NCBI GenBank assembly: GCA_046331175.1
Contig: JAXLRI010000005.1
Span: forward strand, 248,001-312,000
Direction: 5' to 3'
Source of the DNA: JAWKIW01 sp046331175
GTDB lineage: Bacteria; Actinomycetota; Acidimicrobiia; Acidimicrobiales; Acidimicrobilacustridaceae
Length of the DNA stretch: 64,000 nt
Position numbers and translations under genes: made by a program. Below are positions 8,158 through 21,207 of this stretch, piece after piece. Below the pieces are notes generated by a model. It did not search any database, had not been told where the DNA came from, and worked only from the letters and a program-made list of their open reading frames with translations. Numbering within the stretch: the first letter of the stretch is position 1; every line of letters starts with the position of its first letter.

Positions 8158-8880
8158 ATGCAGGTCCCGGGCATCGATGCCACGCGCGTCCCCAACCACG
8201 TCGCCATCGTCATGGACGGCAACGGTCGGTGGGCCCAGCGGCGCGGGCTGCGGCGCACCGAGGGCCACGCCGCCGGCGAGGAGGCCCTGTTCGACACGGT
8301 CGAGGGGGCGCTCGACCTGGGCGTCCGCTGGCTCACCGTCTACGCCTTCTCCACCGAGAACTGGAAGCGGCCCCCCGACGAGGTCCGCTACCTGATGGGG
8401 TTCAACGAGTCGTTGCTGGTCCGCCGGCGCGACGAGATGAACGAGCGGGGCGTGCGCATGCGCTTCATCGGTCGCCGCGACTGGCGGGTCCCCAAGCGGC
8501 TGCTGCGCCGGATGGACGAGGCCATCGACCTCACCAGCCGCAACCGGCGGATGACCTTCACCATCGCCTTCAACTACGGCGGTCGGGCCGAGCTGGTCGA
8601 CGCCGTGCAGCAGATCGTCCGGGACGGCGTGCCGGCCGACAAGATCACCGAGAAGACGATCCGTTCCCGCCTGTACGACCCCGAGATGCCCGATCCCGAC
8701 CTGATGATCCGCACGTCGGGTGAATACCGCATCTCGAACTACCTGATGTGGGAGCTGGCCTACAGCGAGCTGGTCTTCACCGACACGCTGTGGCCCGACT
8801 TCCGGCGCGAGGACCTCTTCGCCGCCGTCCGCGAGTTCCAGTCGCGCGACCGCCGGTTCGGCGGCATCGAGGCGACGTGA
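8158..8880 (+). CDS. uppS: Isoprenyl (undecaprenyl-type) diphosphate synthase
   Basis: 240 residues. VMDGNGRWAQRRG carries the catalytic Asp20 and substrate-binding residues of cis-prenyltransferases; AFSTENWKRP and DLMIRTSGEYRISNYL are the other signature motifs, and SELVFTDTLWPDF is the C-terminal one. The enzyme condenses isopentenyl diphosphate with an allylic primer to make the polyprenyl carrier for cell wall synthesis. Actinobacteria often have two such enzymes with different chain lengths; which one this is cannot be read from motifs alone. ATG 8158 is supported by TAGGGT seven bases upstream. Confidence 0.94.
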   Translation: MQVPGIDATRVPNHVAIVMDGNGRWAQRRGLRRTEGHAAGEEALFDTVEGALDLGVRWLTVYAFSTENWKRPPDEVRYLMGFNESLLVRRRDEMNERGVRMRFIGRRDWRVPKRLLRRMDEAIDLTSRNRRMTFTIAFNYGGRAELVDAVQQIVRDGVPADKITEKTIRSRLYDPEMPDPDLMIRTSGEYRISNYLMWELAYSELVFTDTLWPDFRREDLFAAVREFQSRDRRFGGIEAT

Positions 8881-8959
8881 CCGCTCGGCTCCCGGTCTGC
8901 GGCGGCGCCGTCGCGACCGGGGGGCACACCGGCGTCGCCGATCAGGGGGCGGGCGAGCC

Positions 8960-9676
8960 GTGAGCCTGTACCGCGACGAGGGCGTCGTGCTGCGCACCTG
9001 GAAGCTCGGCGAGGCCGACCGCATCGTGGTGGTGCTGACGCGCGGGCACGGCAAGGTTCGGGCGGTGGCCAAGGGGGTCCGCAAGACCCGCTCGAAGTTC
9101 GGCGCCCGCCTCGAGCCCACCAGCCACGCCGCGCTGCAGCTGTACGAGGGGCGAGAGCTCGACGTGATCACCCAGGCCGAGTCCATCGATCACTTCCGCG
9201 CCATCCGCGACGACCTCGACCGGCTCACCAAGGCGGTGGCCATGCTGGAGGCCGTGGACCAGCTGGCCCAGGAGCGCGAGGTCAACCCGCGCCTGTACCA
9301 GATGCTGCTCGGCGCCCTGCGCTCGCTGGCGGCCGCCGACAGCGCCCTGGTCGTGCCCGGGTTCTTCCTCAAGCTGCTGGCCTTGGAGGGCTACCGGCCG
9401 GTGGTCGACGACTGCGTCGCGTGCGGCGCCACCGAAGACCTCGTGGCCTTCGACCTCGACAGCGGCGGCGTGCTGTGCCGGGGGTGCCGTCGGGGCCAGG
9501 CCGTCTCGCCCGATGCCCTCGACCTGCTCCAGCAGATCCTCGGCGGTGGTCTGGCCGGGGCCCTGCGCCAACCGGCCTCGCCGGCCACCCACGAGGTCGA
9601 CCAGCTGGCCACGCGGTCCCTCGAGCACCACCTCGAGCGCCGGTTGCGGTCGGTCGCGGTGCTCGACCGCGCCTGA
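8960..9676 (+). CDS. recO: DNA repair protein RecO
   Basis: 238 residues, GTG start. N-terminal OB fold (EGVVLRTWKLGEADRIVVVL) typical of RecO, followed by the helical bundle and a four-cysteine zinc site C152-x2-C155 and C173-x2-C176 (CVACG ... CRGC). RecO works with RecR to load RecA onto SSB-coated single-stranded DNA. The gene closes the phoH-era-uppS cluster, 79 nt after uppS, and converges on an RDD-protein gene with a hairpin between them. Confidence 0.93.
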   Translation: MSLYRDEGVVLRTWKLGEADRIVVVLTRGHGKVRAVAKGVRKTRSKFGARLEPTSHAALQLYEGRELDVITQAESIDHFRAIRDDLDRLTKAVAMLEAVDQLAQEREVNPRLYQMLLGALRSLAAADSALVVPGFFLKLLALEGYRPVVDDCVACGATEDLVAFDLDSGGVLCRGCRRGQAVSPDALDLLQQILGGGLAGALRQPASPATHEVDQLATRSLEHHLERRLRSVAVLDRA

Positions 9677-9702
9677 GCAGTCGGTCAGCGGCGCACCCCG
9701 CT

Positions 9703-9721
9703 CCGGCGCCGGGGGCGCCGG
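9703..9721. terminator. Hairpin between convergent recO and RDD gene
   Basis: Perfect 8-bp stem CCGGCGCC/GGCGCCGG with a GGG loop, 27 bases after the recO stop and 37 before the stop of the opposing gene. No U-tract, as is usual in high-GC actinobacteria; likely bidirectional. Confidence 0.5.
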
Positions 9722-9758
9722 CTCGCGCCGGGTCAGGAGCGGGTCGGCGTCGGGCGGT

Positions 9759-10502
9759 TCAGCGGGCCCGCACCCACTCGCGCTGGTCCTCGTCGAACTC
9801 GACCCACTGGTGCTCGATGCCGTTCCAGCGCACGTAGGCACGCCGGTCGGGGTCCCACCGTGGCTCGTGGTCGCGGACCGGATCCAGGCTCGGCGGGCGC
9901 CCGCCGGTGAGCGAAGGTTGGGCCGGGGCGGCGGGCGTCGCGTCGCGCCGCCGCTTCAGCTCGAGGATGTCGACGTCGGGGGGCAGGTAGTCGCCCAGGG
10001 TGGCGAGGCGGTACGGCGTGAAGCCGCTGGCCGGGTCCTTGGGCAGGGCCACCGCGAAGGGCGGCGATCCGAGGTACTGCTTGTCGATCACCCAGGTCTG
10101 GGCCATGCGGTCGCCGAAGCGCTGGCCGCCCTTGGTCGACATGACCGCCGTGAAGCCGGTGAGCGGGAGCAGGTACGGGAACCCGTCGAGGAACCAGCCG
10201 AGCGAGCGCCGCCACGCGGCCGACGTCGAGCACGGGCGGCCGTCGGCGTCGACCACGCGGAGACCGGCGGCCGCCTTGCCGGGCGTGACGCCGGTGGCGC
10301 CCTGCACCAGCCCGTGCAGCACCAACCAGAAGGCCACGGCCGTGGTCACCCCGACGACGAGGCCCCCGGCGGTGCCGAGCAGCGCCCGGGCGAGGAGGAA
10401 GGCGACGACCAGCACCACGGTGCCGATGGTGGCGTCGATCGCCCACGCGCCGCAGCGCTTCCACAGCACGTCGGTCGGGTCGACCACGCGATACGGGTTC
10501 AT
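9759..10502 (-). CDS. RDD-family membrane protein
   Basis: 247 residues. The RDD core begins with KRCGAWAIDATIGTVVLVVA and includes GVTPGKAAAGLRVVDADGRP, the most conserved stretch of RDD proteins. Three or four membrane segments lie between residues 20 and 150. The C-terminal 90 residues are soluble, with a repeated Asp/Trp-rich motif (PRWDPDRRAYVRWNG; HQWVEFDEDQREWVR) like the short tryptophan motifs that end many actinobacterial RDD proteins. RDD proteins are linked to transport or Na+/H+ exchange but the role is unproven. Strong GGGAGGA ribosome site before ATG 10502. A paralogue lies directly upstream. Confidence 0.78.
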   Translation of the reverse strand: MNPYRVVDPTDVLWKRCGAWAIDATIGTVVLVVAFLLARALLGTAGGLVVGVTTAVAFWLVLHGLVQGATGVTPGKAAAGLRVVDADGRPCSTSAAWRRSLGWFLDGFPYLLPLTGFTAVMSTKGGQRFGDRMAQTWVIDKQYLGSPPFAVALPKDPASGFTPYRLATLGDYLPPDVDILELKRRRDATPAAPAQPSLTGGRPPSLDPVRDHEPRWDPDRRAYVRWNGIEHQWVEFDEDQREWVRAR

Positions 10503-10613
10503 GGCGTCCTCCCGGGGTGGGTCCGCCGTCGACCGGACCGGTCGCCCCCAGTGTGGCGCACCGCCAGCGGTCGCGACTCGCGGTATTCGGGCCCGAAGGG
10601 TGGGCCCGCCCGC

Positions 10614-11402
10614 TCAGATGGGTCGCCAGGACCCCGAGGCGGCGTCGTGGGCGGTCCACTGGGCGCCGTCCCATCGGACCCACGTGCCGCGCTGGGGGTC
10701 CCACTGGGCATCGGGAGCCGGCGGGGAGCCGGCGGGGCCGGCCGCCGGCGCCGCTGGCGCGGCCGGGGCGGTCGGCGCCGGCTGCGGCCCGGCCGCCGGA
10801 GCGCCGTAGGCCCCGGGGGCGCCGTAGGTCTGGGGGGCGCCGTAGGCCGGTGTCGCCACCGGCGCCGCCGCCCCGGGCACGACGACGGGGGTGCCGACCG
10901 CGGCCTTGCCGACGACGAACGTGCCGGCGGCCATGTCGCCCACCCGCTTGTGACCCTTCGACACGCCGGCGGTGATGGGCCCCACGAGGGGGACCACGCA
11001 GCCGATGAGATCGACCACGAGCAGCACGCTGCGCACGACGGCTCGGCCCACGCCGCAGGGCCGCCCATCGGCCCGGACGGTGCGGATCCCGCAGATCGCC
11101 TTGCCCGGGCTCGCGCCGGTGAGGCCCTGGAGGAGCCAGAAGACCAGGACGACGTACACGCCCCAAGCGACGTAGGCCCACACGAGGTCGGCCTGCTCGA
11201 CCAGGTAGGTGGTGTTGCCGTTCGAGAAGCACAGCGCGCTGTTGCGCAGGCTGGAGCAGCTCAGGCCGAAGGGCACCTCGGTGTACTGCACCGTCAGCGC
11301 GGCGACGGCGCCGACGACGACGGTGAGGAGGATGTCGTCGATGATGAAGGCCAGGTAGCGGCGGCCCATCACGGCGGTCGGATCGGGATGTCCAGGGACC
11401 AT
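10614..11402 (-). CDS. RDD-family membrane protein with YGAP repeats
   Basis: 262 residues. MGRRYLAFIIDDILLTVVVG and GASPGKAICGIRTVRADGRP mark the RDD domain, with membrane segments to about residue 165. After it comes a low-complexity linker with three YGAP repeats (AYGAPQTYGAPGAYGAP) and Ala/Pro runs, then a terminal WDPQRGTWVRWDGAQW motif shared with the neighbouring RDD gene. The two genes are tandem paralogues 111 nt apart, transcribed toward recO. Start could be ATG 11402 or the internal ATG at residue 12, nearer the RDD domain. Confidence 0.76.
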   Translation of the reverse strand: MVPGHPDPTAVMGRRYLAFIIDDILLTVVVGAVAALTVQYTEVPFGLSCSSLRNSALCFSNGNTTYLVEQADLVWAYVAWGVYVVLVFWLLQGLTGASPGKAICGIRTVRADGRPCGVGRAVVRSVLLVVDLIGCVVPLVGPITAGVSKGHKRVGDMAAGTFVVGKAAVGTPVVVPGAAAPVATPAYGAPQTYGAPGAYGAPAAGPQPAPTAPAAPAAPAAGPAGSPPAPDAQWDPQRGTWVRWDGAQWTAHDAASGSWRPI

Positions 11403-11502
11403 GGCGGCAGTCTCGCACCCCGTCGCCGTCGGGGCACCGGAACCTCCCGAAGGGCGCCCGCCGCCGCGCCCATCCCGGTTCGGGGCCGAGAGGGGCGGGC
11501 AC

Positions 11503-11508
11503 TACGCT
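11503..11508 (+). promoter_or_regulatory. -10 element TACGCT of glyS, leaderless start
   Basis: TACGCT, 7 nt, then ATG 11516; no Shine-Dalgarno. Confidence 0.5.
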
Positions 11509-11515
11509 CGCCCGC

Positions 11516-12877
11516 ATGGCCGACAGCGACGACGGCACCGCCGCGCCCGAACCCATCGAGGTCCCCAACGACGAGTCCCTCATGGAGCGCGTTGTCGGGC
11601 TCTGCAAGCAGCGGGGCTTCGTGTTCCCCTCCGCCGAGATCTACGGCGGGTTCCGGTCGACCTACGACTACGGCCCCGTCGGCGTGCTGATGCTGCGCAA
11701 CGTCAAGGACGCCTGGTGGCGGTCGATGGTGCAGCTGCGCGACGACGTCGTCGGCCTGGACGCCGCCATCCTCGGCCCGCCGGCGGTGTGGGAGGCGTCG
11801 GGCCACCTGCAGAACTTCACCGACCCCATGGTCGACTGCCGCAGCTGCAAGGAGCGGTTCCGGGAGGACACCCTCGACGACCTGACCACGTGCCCGAACT
11901 GCGGGGCCAAGGACAGCTTCACCGAGGCCCGCCAGTTCAACCTCATGTTCAAGACCCATGCTGGCCCCGTCGAGAGCGACGCCGCGGTGGCCTACCTGCG
12001 GCCCGAGACCGCCCAGGGCATGTTCGTGAACTTCGCCAACGTGCTGCAGGTCTCGCGCAAGAAGCCGCCGTTCGGCATCGCTCAGATCGGCAAGTCGTTC
12101 CGCAACGAGATCACGCCGGGGAACTTCGTGTTCCGCACGCGCGAGTTCGAGCAGATGGAGATGGAGTTCTTCGTCCCGCCCGACGAGGCGTCTCGGTGGT
12201 ACGAGTTCTGGTGCCGGGAGCGCCACCAGTGGTACGTCGACCTGGGCATCCCGGCCGACAAGCTGCGCCTGCGCCCCCACGACCCCGACGAGCTGTCCCA
12301 CTACTCCTCGGGCACCTCCGATGTGGAGTTCGCGTTCCCGTGGGGCTGGGGCGAGCTCGAGGGCATCGCCAACCGCGGCGACTACGACCTCACCCAGCAC
12401 GCGCAGCACAGCGGGGCCCGGCTCGAGTACTTCGACCAGGCGTCGAACGAGCGGTACGTGCCGCACGTGATCGAGCCGGCCGCCGGGGCCACCCGCACGA
12501 TGATGGCGTTCCTGCTCGCCGCCTACGACGAGGAGCTGGTGCGGGGCGAGAAGCGGGTGGTGCTGCGCCTGCACCACCGGATCGCCCCGTACAAGGTCGC
12601 CGTGCTGCCGCTGTCGAAGAAGCCAGAGCTCACCGAGAAGACCCGCGAGGTCCTCGGCCTCGTGCAGGCGCGGTGGATGTGCGACTACGACGAGACCCAG
12701 TCGATCGGGCGCCGCTACCGCCGGCAGGACGAGCTGGGCACGCCGCTGTGCGTCACCATCGACTTCGACACCCTCGACGACGGCGCGGTGACCGTGCGCG
12801 ACCGGGACACCATGGCCCAGGACCGCGTGCCCATCGTCGGCCTGGTCGACCACCTGCAGGCCCGCCTCGCGCTCTGA
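11516..12877 (+). CDS. glyS: Glycyl-tRNA synthetase, alpha2 (eukaryote-like) type
   Basis: 453 residues, the usual length of the single-chain class II GlyRS. Motifs visible: FVFPSAEIYGGFRSTYDYGP at the N-terminus, a zinc-binding knuckle (CRSCKERFREDTLDDLTTCP, continuing NCG), LRPETAQGMFVNF, class II motif 2 FRNEITPGNFVFRTREFEQ and motif 3 FLLAAYDEE region near GATRTMMAF. It attaches glycine to tRNA-Gly. The anticodon-binding domain occupies the last 100 residues (APYKVAVLPLSKKPEL). Single gene with its own leaderless -10 box. Confidence 0.96.
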   Translation: MADSDDGTAAPEPIEVPNDESLMERVVGLCKQRGFVFPSAEIYGGFRSTYDYGPVGVLMLRNVKDAWWRSMVQLRDDVVGLDAAILGPPAVWEASGHLQNFTDPMVDCRSCKERFREDTLDDLTTCPNCGAKDSFTEARQFNLMFKTHAGPVESDAAVAYLRPETAQGMFVNFANVLQVSRKKPPFGIAQIGKSFRNEITPGNFVFRTREFEQMEMEFFVPPDEASRWYEFWCRERHQWYVDLGIPADKLRLRPHDPDELSHYSSGTSDVEFAFPWGWGELEGIANRGDYDLTQHAQHSGARLEYFDQASNERYVPHVIEPAAGATRTMMAFLLAAYDEELVRGEKRVVLRLHHRIAPYKVAVLPLSKKPELTEKTREVLGLVQARWMCDYDETQSIGRRYRRQDELGTPLCVTIDFDTLDDGAVTVRDRDTMAQDRVPIVGLVDHLQARLAL

Positions 12878-12912
12878 GCTCGCCGGCGCGGGCGCGGTGC
12901 CGTGGCCTTCGG

Positions 12913-12918
12913 TAGCGT
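12913..12918 (+). promoter_or_regulatory. -10 element TAGCGT, leaderless start of methyltransferase
   Basis: TAGCGT, 7 nt, then GTG 12926. It lies inside an in-frame extension from GTG 12902 and argues for the downstream start. Confidence 0.45.
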
Positions 12919-12925
12919 CGACGCG

Positions 12926-13789
12926 GTGGGGGAGGACCCGGGTCCCGGGGCGCAGGACGCGCCCGACGCGCATGCGCTGGTCGGCGGTGAGCCGGAGTGG
13001 CTCCGGTGCAATCGCGCCGCGTGGGACGAGCGGGTGCCGATCCACGTGGCGTCGGCGTTCTACGACACCGAGTCGTTCCTCGCCGGGCGCAGCTCCCTGC
13101 GCGACTTCGAGGTGGACGAGGTCGGCGACGTCGAGGGCCGGTCGCTCGTGCACCTGCAGTGCCACTTCGGCCAGGACACGCTGTCGTGGGCCCGACGGGG
13201 TGCCCGGGTGACGGGGCTCGACTTCTCGGCCCCCGCCGTGGGCGCGGCGCGGGCGCTGGCGGGTCAGGCCGGCCTCGACGCCGAGTTCGTCTGCGCCGAC
13301 GTCTACGACGCCGTCGACGCTCTGGGCGGCCGGCGCTTCGACGTGGTCTACACGGGCCTCGGTGCGCTGGTCTGGCTGCCGGACGTCGATCGGTGGGCCC
13401 AGGTCTGTGCCGAGCTCGTGGCTCCGGGCGGCTTCCTCTACGTGGCCGAGTTCCACCCCATCGGCAACGTCTTCCACGACGAGCGGCTGGAGGTGGGCTG
13501 GCCGTACTTCCAGCCCGAGGGCGCCCGCTGGGAGGACCCCGGCACCTACACCGACCCCGAGGCGCCGACGGTCAACAACGCCACCTGGGAGTGGACCCAC
13601 CCCCTCGGACGGGTGGTGACGGCGGTGATCGACGCCGGCCTGCAGCTCGAGCTGCTGCACGAGCACGACCACACGCTCTGGGCCCGCTGGCCCTTCCTCG
13701 AGCGCCACGACGACCGCTCCTACCGGTTCCCGGCGGGCTACCCGAGCCTGCCGCTCATGTACTCCCTCCGGGCCCGGCGACCGGCCTGA
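12926..13789 (+). CDS. Class I SAM-dependent methyltransferase
   Basis: 287 residues. Motif I is HLQCHFGQDTLSWARRGARV with the following acidic residue in TGLDFS; CADVYD and FDVVYTGLGALVWLPD are motifs II/III. The fold and the CNRAAWDERVPIH start resemble the small-molecule methyltransferases common in actinobacteria; substrate cannot be read from sequence. The start at GTG 12926 is chosen because a TAGCGT box sits 7 bases before it. Monocistronic between glyS and ppdK. Confidence 0.82.
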   Translation: MGEDPGPGAQDAPDAHALVGGEPEWLRCNRAAWDERVPIHVASAFYDTESFLAGRSSLRDFEVDEVGDVEGRSLVHLQCHFGQDTLSWARRGARVTGLDFSAPAVGAARALAGQAGLDAEFVCADVYDAVDALGGRRFDVVYTGLGALVWLPDVDRWAQVCAELVAPGGFLYVAEFHPIGNVFHDERLEVGWPYFQPEGARWEDPGTYTDPEAPTVNNATWEWTHPLGRVVTAVIDAGLQLELLHEHDHTLWARWPFLERHDDRSYRFPAGYPSLPLMYSLRARRPA

Positions 13790-13842
13790 GCCGCGGCGCC
13801 GCGGCCGGGGGCGGGGCCGGACGGCGCCCCGGCGGGGGCCGC

Positions 13843-13848
13843 TAGGCT
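13843..13848 (+). promoter_or_regulatory. -10 element TAGGCT of ppdK
   Basis: TAGGCT about 45 nt before the ATG at 13894, leaving a short leader that holds GGCAGGAG as ribosome site. Confidence 0.35.
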
Positions 13849-13893
13849 GCGGCCCACGCCAGACCCCCACGCAGCGGCAGGAGCCCTACCGTC

Positions 13894-16533
<2,640 letters not shown>

Positions 16534-16571
16534 CGGTGCCGCGGCCGCAGGCGCGGCACCCACCACGCGAC

Positions 16572-16604
16572 GAGGCCCGGGCACGGATGCCGTGCCCGGG
16601 CCTC
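16572..16604. terminator. Strong bidirectional terminator hairpin after ppdK
   Basis: Perfect 14-bp stem GAGGCCCGGGCACG / CGTGCCCGGGCCTC with the 5-nt loop GATGC, placed between the convergent ppdK and a lipoprotein gene. Confidence 0.75.
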
Positions 16605-16622
16605 CTCACGTGCGGTCGAGGG

Positions 16623-17243
16623 TCAGCCGACCTTCGACGGATCGAAGCCGCAGGTGGCCTTCGACCACGCAGCGACGCGGTCGGACGCGTCGTTGGCGGC
16701 CTGGGTGCCCGAGCCCTGCATGTCCTTGAGGCTGTTGGTCTTCTGCACCTCGGCGTTGATGGTGTCCCAATCGGCCTTGATGACCGTTGGGGCCTGCGGG
16801 GCGAGGCCGCCGAAGAAGGCCTTCATCTTGGTGAGCATCGCCTGCACCTGGGCCGGGTCGTTCTCGTCGAGGTTCGCCACGCTGGTGGTGAACAGCTCGG
16901 TCAGCCCGGTCTTGAAGGCGGTGCAGAACGCCTGCTCCTCGGCGGAGGCGGCCACCGTCGAGCTGGTGCCTCCCGTGGCGGTGGTGGACGTGCTGCCGCC
17001 GGCCTTGGTGGTGGACGTGGTGCCGGGCGCCCGGGTGGTGCCCGGGGCGGCCGTGGTGGCCCTGGCCCCGCCGGAGTCGCGCGAGGCGGGCGCCGCCGTG
17101 GTGGGGGCCGGCTGCGGGTCGCTCGGAGTGTCGGACTTGCCACACGCCACCGTGGTGAGGCCCAGCCCCACCGTCACCGCGACGGCGAGACCCCACCGTC
17201 GTCCGGCCCGGCGGGCGGTCCTCGTCTCGTGGGCGATCGCCAT
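16623..17243 (-). CDS. Putative secreted lipoprotein with Thr/Ala-rich linker
   Basis: 206 residues from ATG 17243, preceded by GAGGAGAG. A twin-arginine-rich n-region and hydrophobic h-region end in TTVAC, a lipobox, giving a lipid-anchored mature protein. Residues 36-100 are a Thr/Ala/Gly/Pro linker; residues 100-206 are a helical domain with two cysteines (FCTAFKTGLTEL; KATCGFDPS). Short actinobacterial lipoproteins of this style are common and uncharacterised. Frames continuing to 18980 are antisense to dnaG. Function unknown. Confidence 0.7.
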   Translation of the reverse strand: MAIAHETRTARRAGRRWGLAVAVTVGLGLTTVACGKSDTPSDPQPAPTTAAPASRDSGGARATTAAPGTTRAPGTTSTTKAGGSTSTTATGGTSSTVAASAEEQAFCTAFKTGLTELFTTSVANLDENDPAQVQAMLTKMKAFFGGLAPQAPTVIKADWDTINAEVQKTNSLKDMQGSGTQAANDASDRVAAWSKATCGFDPSKVG

Positions 17244-17423
17244 GGACGTGCTCTCCTCGTTCGGCCCGCACCACGGTGCAGGGACCCCAGCGGCCCCGGT
17301 CGGCAACCGTGCTGGGCGGGACCCTAACCGCGGGGCGCCGCCCGAACCGGGCACCGACCCGCCGCCGGCGGAGCGGCGGCGGAGTGCCGTCCCGTCACCG
17401 GCCGCAGCCGCACCGGCCGCTGC

Positions 17424-17429
17424 TACGGT
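17424..17429 (+). promoter_or_regulatory. -10 element TACGGT of dnaG-rpoD operon
   Basis: TANNNT box 18 nt before ATG 17448, with GGCGGAGG as ribosome site in the short leader. Confidence 0.35.
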
Positions 17430-17447
17430 CGGCGGCGGAGGCCGTTC

Positions 17448-19252
17448 ATGGGGATCGTCGACGAGGACATCGCACGGGTGCGTGAGGCCTCCGACATCGT
17501 GGCGGTCATCTCCGAGCACGTGCAGCTCAAGCGGGTCGGTCGCCGTTGGCAGGGCCTCTGCCCCTTCCACAGCGAGAAGTCCCCGTCGTTCTCGGTGAAC
17601 CAGGAGGAGGGCCTCTACTACTGCTTCGGCTGCAGCGCGCGTGGCGACGTGATCACCTTCGTGCGCGAGATCGAGCACCTCGACTTCGTGAGCGCGGTCG
17701 AGCGGCTGGCCGGCAAGGCCGGCGTGCAGCTGCGCTACACCGACGCCGGTCAGGGCGAGGGCCGCAAGCGCAAGGCGACCTTGGTCGCCGCCGTCGAGAA
17801 GGCGGTCGAGTGGTACCACCAACGGCTGCTCTCGGCGCCCGACGCCTCGCGGGCCCGGGGGTACCTGCGATCGCGCGGCCTCGACGGTGAGACGGTGCGC
17901 ACCTATCGGATCGGTTGGGCCCCCGAGGGCTGGGACGAGCTGGCCCGGGCCCTCAAGCTGCCGCCCGAGGACTTCGTGGACGCCGGCCTGGGCTTCCTCA
18001 ACCAGCGGGGTCGGCCCACCGACGCCTTCCGTGGCCGGGTGCTGTTCCCCATCTTCGACGTGCAGGGCGACGCCGTCGGGTTCGGCGGTCGCATCCTTCC
18101 CGACGGGCAGGGACCCAAGTACAAGAACTCCGCCGACTCGGCCATCTACAACAAGTCGCGCCTGCTGTACGGCCTCAACTGGGCCAAGGCGGCCATCGTC
18201 GAGGCCGACGAGGCGATCGTGTGCGAGGGCTACACCGACGTGATCGGCTTCGCCGCCGCTGGCATCCCCCGGGCGGTGGCCACGTGCGGCACCTCGCTGA
18301 CCGAGGAGCACGTGCGGGTGCTCAAGAGCTTCGCGCACCGGGTGGTGCTGGCCTTCGACGCCGACGCGGCCGGCCAGCACGCCGCCGAGCGGTTCTACGC
18401 CTGGGAGAAGCAGTACCAGGTCGACGTGGCGGTGGCCGCCCTGCCGCCCGGCGTCGATCCGGCCGATCTGGCCCGGGAGGACCCGGAGGCGCTCAAGGCC
18501 GCGGTCGAGGGCGCCCTTCCCTTCCTGCAGTTCCGGGTCAACCGGACCCTCGACGGCCTGCCGATGGACACCCCCGAGCAGCGGGCCAGGGCCGCCGAGT
18601 CGGCCCTGGCGGTGGTCAGCGAGCACCCCAACGACCTGGTCCGCGACCAGTACCTCATGGAGATCGCCTCGCGCACCCGGCTCGACCCGGAGCGCCTCCG
18701 TGCCGGCATGGCCGAGGGCCGCTTCCGTGCGCCACCACCCGATGCGGATCGTCGCGACGAGCGGGCTCGGCCTGGTGTCGTGGTGGTCGAGGATCGTCCT
18801 GCCCGTCGTGCCACCCGCCCCGAGGGTCCAGAGGTCGAGGCCCTGCGCCTGCTGGCCGGCCGGCCCGACGAGATCGCCCACCGCCTCGACGAGGCGCTCT
18901 TCGGCGATCCCACCACGCTCGAGGCCTACCGCGCCCTGCGCGATGCCGGCTCGGTCCGCGCCGCCCTCGACGTGGTGCACGACGACGACGCCGCCGACCT
19001 CCTCCAGCAGGTGGCCATGAGCGAGACCGACGCCGATCCCGACGACGTGGTGAGCCGGGTGGTGGTGGAGGCGGCGCGCCGCACGCTGCGCGAGCTCGAG
19101 GTGGAGGCGCGCACCGCCGAGGACCCGCTCAGCTACGCCGAGGCGATGGCGTGGCTGAAGCTGTCGATCGAGGACGTCCTCGACGAGGGCACCGGCATCG
19201 AACCCACCGAGCAGTTGCTAGCCTGGCTCTCTCAGCAGCCGGAGGAACGGAC

Positions 19253-19256
<4 letters not shown>
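17448..19256 (+). CDS. dnaG: DNA primase DnaG
   Basis: 602 residues. CHC2 zinc finger Cys38, His41, Cys59, Cys62 (CPFHSEKSPSF; YYCFGCS). The RNA-polymerase core has FGGRILPDGQGPKYKNS, and the TOPRIM domain has VCEGYTDVIGF with Glu260 and AFDADAAG. The C-terminal helicase-binding domain is acidic and helical. DnaG makes RNA primers for replication. The stop overlaps the rpoD ATG (ATGA), reproducing the dnaG-rpoD half of the macromolecular synthesis operon. Confidence 0.96.
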
Positions 19257-20752
<1,496 letters not shown>

Positions 20753-20760
20753 CCGGACCG

Positions 20761-20786
20761 CCGTCGCCGTCGCCGTCGCCGTCGCC
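20761..20786. repeat. CCGTCG hexanucleotide microsatellite
   Basis: Four tandem CCGTCG units in the spacer just after the rpoD stop. Possible length polymorphism; no function seen. Confidence 0.5.
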
Positions 20787-20820
20787 GCGCCGGCCGTGGT
20801 GTGCCGAGGCGGGTCGGCGG

Positions 20821-21063
20821 TCAGTTGAAGGTCGGGTCGCCGATGGGCGCAGTGGGGTCGTCGTCGGCGCCGAGCAGGGTCCGGGCTCGCTGCACCGGGT
20901 CGGGCACCACGGCCTCGAGCCGGGCCTGCACGTCGCGGTACAGGGCGGTGTCACGGACGCGGTCGAGGACGTCTTCGATCTGGTGGTAGCGCTCGCGGCC
21001 GGCCTTGGTGCCGTAGTAGTAGCCCACGGCGAGGCCGACCAGGAGCCCGATCCGGAAGCGCAT
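20821..21063 (-). CDS. Small YtxH-like membrane protein
   Basis: 80 residues. Starts MRFRIGLLVGLAVGYYYGTK, one short glycine-rich membrane segment followed by KAGRERYHQIEDVLDRVR, the standard YtxH-family beginning. The rest is an amphipathic helix and an acidic tail. YtxH-like proteins are stress-associated and of unknown biochemical role. It faces rpoD tail to tail. Confidence 0.65.
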   Translation of the reverse strand: MRFRIGLLVGLAVGYYYGTKAGRERYHQIEDVLDRVRDTALYRDVQARLEAVVPDPVQRARTLLGADDDPTAPIGDPTFN

Positions 21064-21207
21064 GGCCACCGTTGTAGCGCCTGGTCGCCACGCAGTCGGG
21101 GAGGGTCGGTCCGGACCGAGCCCCGAGCGGCACGTCGGTCTTCGGCCTGGCGGGCGTCGGCGCCGCGCCGCTCGCCGGCTGTCATACGCCGTGGGCAGGA
21201 TCGGCCC

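Noticed and set aside
13790..13806. Palindrome GCCGCGGCGCCGCGGC after the methyltransferase gene as terminator
   Set aside because: Fully self-complementary without loop, no tail; such palindromes are common by chance at this GC.
16623..18980. 785-codon minus frame over dnaG
   Set aside because: Antisense to dnaG; only the part from ATG 17243 has a ribosome site, lipobox and normal composition.
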